From contig CM055114.1 in assembly GCA_029204225.1 (NCBI GenBank), forward strand, positions 10,253,948 to 10,317,947: a stretch of 64,000 nt of DNA, in the 5' to 3' direction. Both the position numbers and the translations under genes were made by a program. Shown here piece by piece: positions 57,351 through 64,000 of the stretch. This DNA is from Diphasiastrum complanatum. Its lineage: Eukaryota > Streptophyta > Lycopodiopsida > Lycopodiales > Lycopodiaceae. Position 1 is the first letter of the stretch. Each line of letters opens with the position of its first letter. The notes under the pieces are model-generated. The model saw only the letters and a list, made by a program, of their open reading frames with translations, was not told where the DNA came from and did no database searches.

Positions 57351-57385
57351 ACATATTATTGTTTAGTATTTACATATCATTAGTC

Positions 57386-57500
57386 ATTGAGAGTGGACAA
57401 TGGACACATATGGATTATGAAGATTATGACATTGAGAGTGAACATTGGACATTAGACATTGAGAATGGACAATGGACACATATGGATTATGAAGATTGAC
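57386..57500. repeat. Degenerate 45-bp tandem repeat
   Basis: ggacaatggacacatatgga followed by ttatgaagatt occurs twice with attgagagtg(g/a)acatt-type links. Confidence 0.75.
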
Positions 57501-57799
57501 ATCATTGAAATTTGATTATCTAATATCAATTTTAAGTTTTAACATTTTGATTTTATGCTTGATGATTTAGATTATGAGTCTTGAGTCTTGACTCGTGACT
57601 CATATTGGTTTTCATGCTCAAGCCCAATTCCATTAGGTAATGAGCATCCTGAAACTTGTTCATATTTATTCTGAAAAACTACACAAAAATATGAAGACGC
57701 AAAAATTTAGCAAAGGATCAAAAAATTCAAGATCGAATTTTTCTGACCCAAGCCTATTTTCCGAGCCAATGTCAATCCAATCAAAATGTGATTTTCCAG

Positions 57800-57968
57800 C
57801 CCTGGATCGAATCAGATCGAGACAGAAAATATCTAGGCATCTTCGACCATGGATCAGATCAGGTCTGATAAATCCAGACGTCTTCGACCCTGGATCAGAT
57901 CGGATCGGGTCTAATAAATCTGACCCTTTGTATAAATCTGACCCTGTGTATAAATCCAACCCTTTGTA
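57800..57968. repeat. Short degenerate repeats
   Basis: Repeats of cttcgacc(a/c)tggatcagatc and aaatctgaccctttgtat occur two to three times each, like the subterminal repeats of DNA transposons. No gene. Confidence 0.6.
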
Positions 57969-58473
57969 GTTAGAAATCCGACCCACATACAAAATAACGG
58001 CTACTTTCTGTGGGGCTGTAAGAAGATCTGCTTAGGCCATCAATGCATTGATCAATTGACTTCCAATCATCAATGATGAAGTCAACGCCCTGACAGGCAT
58101 CTTTTGTAACATGCATTATTCTACAACAATGATCAGTGGTTAAGATAGGTTTAGAATTAGTTAGTTAGGATTCCAGTTTTTGATCATTAACGATTTCAGC
58201 TGAAGCGATTTTTGAGCACCTACTGTTTTGTGCCCAACTTCAAACATTGTACTCAGTTTTCTGTAATCTAATCAGAGTTCATTATTCTACTATTTTGTTC
58301 CATTGCGCATTGCAGTATTAGATTCATCTTGAATTGTCAAAGCGGGTGGCTCAGTAATCTGCATTTTCATTGTGGATTGAGTCTTGTTTCTCCCAAGACT
58401 TCATTTCAGCAAGTGCATAGCCAACAGTATCCCGTTATTGTTGTTTCTACCAATGATATCGAACTATACCAGA

Positions 58474-59115
58474 ATGGACTCTACTTCTAGTTCTTCTCTG
58501 ATTTACAAGATCGATGGAGAGAACTACCATCTCTGGAAGTTCAAGATGAAAGTCATTCTATTATCCAAGGAGCTATGGGACATTGTTGATGGTACTGAAA
58601 TCAAGCCAGAGGCTGATGCAGTTGGCATCACCAAATGGAGGCAATGAGATGGCAAGGCATTTGCCTTAATCACTTTGAACATTAAAGACTCCCAAATTAG
58701 TCATATCCGATCTGCACAGATTGCTAAGGATGCTTGGGACATCCTAGCTACTCTTCATGACATCAGAGATGTCACATCCAAACTTCATCTGAGGAAGAAA
58801 TTCTTCACTTTGAGAATGTCTGATGCGGACACTATTTCCAGCCATCTCAAGATATTCAAGAGCCTTATGGAGCAGATGACTGCAATAGGATCGAACATTT
58901 AAGATTCAGATGCAGTAACGGCTCTTTTATCGAGTCTGCCTGAAGCCTATGAAATATGGGTCATGGCTATTTCGACCAACAACAACTTACTCTATCAAGA
59001 ATCGTCTCTATGCTGTTACAAGAGGAGATCAGAAGGAAAGCATCCTCAGGCTCAGAATCGGATCCTCAGGCTCTGTACACCAAGAAAAATAAAAAATTCA
59101 AATTAAAAAAATCCA
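58474..59115 (+). pseudogene. Ty1/copia Gag relic
   Basis: MDSTSSSSLIYKIDGENYHL, WKFKMKVILLSKELWDIVDG, stop, GKAFALITLNIKDSQISHIR, AKDAWDILATLHDI, LRKKFFTLRMSDADTI and AVTALLSSLPEAYEIWVMAI, a typical copia Gag N-terminal domain. Two stops and a frameshift near 58965. The motif atgatatcgaac at about 58453 may be a damaged tRNA-Met primer site for it. It breaks off near 59115, where a minus-strand Ty3 Gag begins. Confidence 0.85.
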
Positions 59116-59189
59116 CAAAGTCTGATTATTCAGATAGAAAGGAAATCTTCCAATGCTTTGATCTTCTTATCAAATTGCGACTGTAACTT

Positions 59190-59880
59190 TTTCATCTGTT
59201 TCTGCTGGTTCTTCCCAAATTTCTCGAACTCGTTGAGCATGATTTATGCAGTAGCGTTGGCATTCGTTGATACAATAGTGGTGGATGTCATAGTAGTCTG
59301 CCTTGTTGTATAAGGCAACATACTGATATTCGGCTCATCATCTGAATCTTCATCCTCCTCCCGAATTGCATTATCCTGCATAGCATTTTGCAAGAGTGCA
59401 TACTCATTACGGCGTTTCAGCTCACGTCTGATTCGTTTAGGTAAACCTGACAAAAACCACATAATCATGGCATTTTCGTTAATCAGCTCAGGTTCGCACT
59501 CAGACCTGAGGCGTTTCACCCATTAAATGTAATCTCGAACCATTTCCCGCTTTCCCATTTTAATTTTACCTAAAAATAGGAAAGGGTCTTCTATAAACTT
59601 TTAATCGTGTGATAAGGGCTCTTTTAACAACCTCCCAATTTGTACACTCAGTTTCATCTTGATTATAGTACCAATCTTGTGCTGCGTCTGTTAAGGCCAT
59701 AGGAAACCACTTAAGTTCATCTTGAGGAAAAATTTCGCCATAGACTTCACAGGATTTAGCGTAGATCTGAAGATATCTAACTGGATCTGCTAATCCATTG
59801 TATTTAGGTAGATCCAAACGGGGTGCTCTTCTAACAATAATAGGATTGACTTCCTGAGGAGCAGCTCCAGGGTTAGCCAT
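59190..59880 (-). pseudogene. Ty3/gypsy Gag relic, minus strand
   Basis: Begins MANPGAAPQEVNPIIVRRAP at 59880, then LDLPKYNGLADPVRYLQIYA, FPMALTDAAQDWYYN, WEVVKRALITRL (capsid W-x-x-x motifs), a frameshift near 59560, and CEPELINENAMIMWFLSGLP, KRIRRELKRRNE with an acidic tail. This is a Ty3-type Gag distinct from the outer element's. The start lies about 340 nt from a primer site, as expected for a leader. Confidence 0.8.
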
Positions 59881-60217
59881 CTTTACAAATTCAAATCAAG
59901 TAGACAATGAGATTGGATCTAGATTTTTCAATCAAAAACTATCTTAGATCAGATCTGCTAGATCTATTCCACTTTTCAAGAATCTGATTCTATATCGTGA
60001 TAAAGATTTCGAAATTCAATCAATCAATACTTCTCAAAAATGAAAAATTTCTCTGAATCCAAATCAGAATGTATCAGATTTGACCCAAATTTTGACAGAG
60101 ACTTGATCTGGAAAATCAGAACCTAAAAATAGTACTGGTGAAGGTTCCCTAGGCAAAGGTTGGCTCGATGAAGGTTCAGCAATGCTATTCTGGGAGAAAA
60201 AAAAACTAATTGGCGTA

Positions 60218-60237
60218 GCTCCCTGGCAATGGCACCA
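60218..60237 (-). promoter_or_regulatory. Ty3-type primer-binding site, minus strand
   Basis: The minus strand reads tggtgccattgccagggagc, close to the tggcgccgttgccgggga type. It lies just inside the LTR end at 60241 and upstream (minus sense) of the Gag. Confidence 0.75.
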
Positions 60238-60240
60238 AAT

Positions 60241-60840
60241 TGTAGTGGGTTTCTTTTTTTGTTGCCTAACCTGAATCCAAGATCTAGTCAATCTAGCATC
60301 AAGAGACGAAGTTAGTTGTCATGCGTAGGTTTGTTCCCATGAGAGAGATAGTATAGTTCAGATTTCAACATGAATGGAGAATTCACATCTAACTCTAACA
60401 TCCATTAACCCTAAACATTAACAGTACATCCATTAACACTACGATCCACTAACACTATGATCCACAACAAAGATAGCTTACTCTTTCTCTCCCTCCCTTT
60501 CTCTCTCATAAAAAGTATAACAAACTGCAATCCCAATGACATTCAGATCCAACAATTAGCAAAATCCAAAGAAAGCATAAGAGATGGAGGAAAAGTGATA
60601 AAGAGCAAGGACATTCATCAATCCATTGGAGGACCCTGGCCTCTGAATCCTATTGGTCCATTTTTGCCTCCCTAATTATTCAAATTTAAAAAAGTGTGGG
60701 AACCATCCAAATTGGAGGGAAACCCAACTTTATTCACTAACTTGACATTTAGGCCCTCCGACATAAAAAGTCCCGCAAAAAGGCCTAAAGTCCTTTTATT
60801 GACTTGTAACTAATCAAATAACTATGTGATCATCGGGTTG
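60241..60840 (-). repeat. 5' LTR of the second Ty3 element (far edge unknown)
   Basis: The + strand starts tgtagtgggtttc where the primer site ends. No second copy is in the window, so the right edge is arbitrary. It holds the small tandem motifs (a)ttaacactacgatccac at 60430-60470. Confidence 0.4.
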
Positions 60841-62813
60841 GACTTACACACACAGGGTGCCAAATCCCTCAATTGTGTTTTTTTTTATTTTTCATATCCT
60901 CGATTCATAACTTCACCAAAAAACTTCAATCCTCTTTTGGAACAAAGGCAAGAGCCTTCTGTCTTGGGACATCGCACAACTCACCTTGACAAGGGGGCAA
61001 AATCTATGACTTGGGAATCAAGAACATAACCCTCACCAAGAAAAAAAAAATCCATTATAAAGGCCTTGAATAAACACATGAAATTTTTGTTGATTATATG
61101 GTCCACTTTGCCTTTGTTTCCAATCGTCTTGGTCCCTCCTCCTCGGAAGATTCAATCAAATATGGTGGCACATATTTTTGTGGCTTTTTTAGGCATATGT
61201 TCAATATAAACATCATGGAAAAATCTAAGCTTAGCTCATCAAACCTCTTAAAGGTGTTCTCCTTAGGACTATGGAGTTTGTTCCCTTTTAGACCTACTTT
61301 GATGACATCTAGAGAATGGCTGCTCATGTTTATATAATGACTTCATAATAAAATGAAGGGTCTAGGTAAAGAATGGAGCAAGATTCACCTCCCTTACCAT
61401 AGTGGCTCTTTGCTTCATAAAGTATTGAGCTCTTCATATGGTAAACTCAAGACCGTTGCCTACATAATCCTCTTCCAAAGCCCTTACCTTAAGAATTGAA
61501 TGGTCTCACCACTCTATGCACGTGTACCATGGAAGATGAAACCTTCACCCATCTTTTTGTCAGCCTTTGACATCAATGTCAAAGTGTTCTGATTGAGGGC
61601 ATTCTTTTTTGTGCATTTACTCTGTGATGTTCTTTGATGGTAACACTCCAAATTGTTACCACGCATGGCTACATGGCTCTATCGCTCTTACAAATAGGCT
61701 ATAAATATCGATCCACACGATTTTAATATCTAATGATCACATCCCTATACAATTTGTTTTTCTAAAATTTCCTAGCCTCCTTTTGTGGTGTGCTCTCTCA
61801 CGCCTTCATCGAGTATGGTGTTTAACAGTCCTCTAACCTTCGTCCAGGGTATGACTCGTCAAATTACCATTTTAAGTTTGTTGAAAGCATTTGGAGTTTG
61901 CCGAAACAGGGCTACTTAATAGTGTGGTTCTAACTTCCCCCTATTGTTTCTTCTACTTTTTGTCCATAATAAATAAGTCTTATTATTGGTATGGAAATAC
62001 CGGCACAGAAGTTATCTAATGTTCATTATATAAATGCAACAAAAATGCCACACAGAAGAACTCCCATCTTATAGCTTTGCCATCTTAGTACTTACTAGAA
62101 CTTGTAATATGGTCTAAAAGATTCTTAACAACCTCCTCTATATAGCTCTTAATGCACTTAGAGAAATTTGATTCCCAATAAGATACATGCTTTGGACATT
62201 CTCTCGTGCGGTGTGAAGTTGTCTTTCTACACGAAATTGATGTATTGTCAAGTGCTCAATTTTTGTTTGTATTCTAGAGGGACCTCCAAAAGTAAAATTT
62301 TCATATTAATATAGAAGCAAAAAAATTTGTGAGCCTTCTAGATACAATTCTTAAGCAGACAGCCAATGCAAAAATGAAAACATAACATATGAAAACTTTA
62401 ATGAAATGTGGATATGGACAATCAATGATAGGTTGCCACATGGCATGCCATTTTATGTCCGCATGCACATACCGTGAAAAAAAATCATTGAAAGAAACCG
62501 AGAAAAAAAATTAGCACCACCTATAAAGACCGCAATAATAATGAAAAGCACAAAAAACATACAACTTCGCAAATGGCATTACACGAGAAGGCCCAAGGCC
62601 TTAGGCCTTCCACCTTAAACACCAAGCCCTGAGGGCCCTATCCCTGAACATTTGCCTCGCAAGGCAGAAGGAAATTGAGGGTGTTCTCCGACACAAAATT
62701 AATATGGGGCGATAAAGACTCAACCTAGCCCTCCAATTAAGCTTTATAAGCCCCATACTCAAGTCTATTTGAGTCGTGTGCTCAAAAACTTTGTAAGAGA
62801 TGGATTTAACCTG
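60841..62813. other. No gene recognised
   Basis: Short frames only. 61495-61580 reads CTMEDETFTHLFVS, faintly like the zinc-binding end of LINE reverse transcriptases (CTxxxETxxHLF), but nothing around it supports a LINE. Confidence 0.35.
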
Positions 62814-62943
62814 TGTTGGGAAATATATAGTACCCGCTTGATATATGATTTTGTAATACTAGGGTCGATACCCGACTTGGGATGGTTTTAGCCTATCAAT
62901 GCACATATCAATACCCGAATGGGCCAAAAATTCATTTATAACA
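62814..62943 (+). repeat. Possible 130-bp LTR (TRIM-like)
   Basis: Starts tgttgggaaatatatag, ends catttataaca, and is followed at once by tggtatcaatat, close to the tRNA-Met primer site tggtatcagagc. LTRs this short are typical of TRIM elements. No second LTR was found to the right, so it may be a partial element. Confidence 0.4.
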
Positions 62944-63124
62944 TGGTATCAATATTGTATCCATTTTTGGTTGGTTTCTAAAATTTATATGTGATAAATA
63001 TTATTCATGGAGTCCCAAAGACATTGGTGGGCACTAACAAATATTGGCCTTTAAAATCATACACGTATTAAAATGGTGATGCTTTTCAAAAAATTCATAC
63101 TATCCTTAATAAAAAGTTTAATTT

Positions 63125-63128
<4 letters not shown>

Positions 63129-63168
<40 letters not shown>
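63129..63168. repeat. (TA)n microsatellite
   Basis: About 20 TA units. Confidence 0.95.
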
Positions 63169-63169
<1 letters not shown>

Positions 63170-64000
63170 TTGTACTCGGGTTTATACTTGGATGGTATCC
63201 TTGCAATACCCAAGTCAATTGATACGAGCCACCAACTTGTAAACATGGATATATTGATACCCAAGTGTATCAATCTTTTTTTTGTAAGTATAAAACGAGG
63301 ACCCAAGATTTAACCATATACATGAAAGCCAAACCTAAAAGGAACAAAATTCAAACATTTTAAGAATTTGGCATTTGCCACGCAAATCATGAAATTGTGC
63401 ACCTTAACGAGATTAAAGTTGTCCTCGATTGGAAAACTCCTCTAAGATAGCTGGAATATTCAATGAGTTCTAAACTTCTACGGTAGTTGTCTTGACAAAC
63501 ATTTCCATAAGATCTACGTTGATCCAGAAAATCAATACAATGATTGCATTATATAGCTCGTCAAAGATGTACGCGGCTACTCATACAATAAATCTAAAAT
63601 ATGTGTACAGGAATTAGCACAATAAACATGGCATCACTTGCATCGGATCTTTTGAACCAATGGAAGAGCCTAAGATTTACGAATTGATAACTTTTTTGAG
63701 GTAGAAAAGATAGCCAGCATGAAAGGTTATAAATATTGATGTTATGACCGAATGAAGGATTGTCTGAGAGAGAGGGGAGGATAGAAGCATTCATCTTAAC
63801 CGTTCTCAACTGATCTGAGGAAAGCTGTAGGTGGCATTACTCATAAGGCGGCCTGCAAACGCATCTATAATGATATGCACTATTTCTTGGATCGTTGCTA
63901 TCAATTGGTACAGGTTCTGCTTTGCATATCGTTTGGCAGCCTCGGCACTCATTGTAAGTGCATGTTGGAGCCATGGAACCAATCATGAGCCTTCGGCTGT
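63169..64000. other. No gene recognised
   Basis: AT-rich, with repeats of gatacccaagt-type sequence near 63215-63265. No coding signature. Confidence 0.4.

Noticed and set aside
61495-61580. LINE reverse-transcriptase zinc-binding end
   Set aside because: Only a short Cys/His pattern with stops around it; no RT or endonuclease motif nearby.

Overview
This window is nuclear DNA of a land plant with a large, repeat-rich genome. The signs are spliced genes with GT-AG introns, a plant-type ARID/HMG-box gene, Ty1/copia and Ty3-type LTR retrotransposons primed by plant initiator-Met or other tRNAs, an hAT transposase relic, and long (GA)n and (CA)n arrays. The lineage (fern, gymnosperm or angiosperm) cannot be told from the sequence. 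No rRNA, tRNA, organellar block or CRISPR was seen.

Layout. 1.5-4.9 kb: the only clear host gene, six + strand exons of an HMGB15-like ARID-HMG protein. 5.9-12.7 kb: a 28-bp perfect hairpin, a Ty3 integrase scrap, (GA)n arrays, an hAT transposase relic cut into by a copia RT-RNase H scrap, a fragment of an unusual Ty3-like Gag, and a copia LTR. 13.1-16.5 kb: a decayed multi-exon gene ending in a ULP1/C48-type cysteine protease domain, with its last exon duplicated and a pri-miRNA-like hairpin between the copies. 17-26.8 kb: LTR scraps, a 340-bp foldback, copia relics and a 710-bp element with 45-bp terminal inverted repeats. 26.8-30.4 kb: a decayed copia element of the same broad group as the intact one at 41 kb, fused to an opposite-strand copia piece. 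31.2-32.1 kb: unrecognised host-type exons.

32.8-51.4 kb is a three-level nest. The outer element is a minus-strand Ty3-like LTR element (LTRs of about 1.62 kb) with a long gag but no recognisable pol. Its right-hand LTR and 5' region are whole. Its gag is split by a young full-length Ty1/copia element (41140-47277, 5-bp target duplication, nearly identical LTRs). Its other LTR is split by a second LTR element (33178-37765) that has almost no room for gag-pol and carries an unfamiliar ORF. The outer Gag is the most unusual object here. Its N-terminal extension carries two good ubiquitin-interacting motifs, and the first is still visible in a second copy near 10.75 kb.

54-64 kb: a minus-strand copia element whose protease-integrase segment is inverted in place, a copia LTR with primer site, tandem repeats, a copia gag, a second Ty3 gag with primer site and LTR, a possible 130-bp LTR, and sequence with no recognised content. 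Apart from the ARID-HMG gene and perhaps the young copia element, almost every coding stretch carries stops or frameshifts and is best read as a relic.
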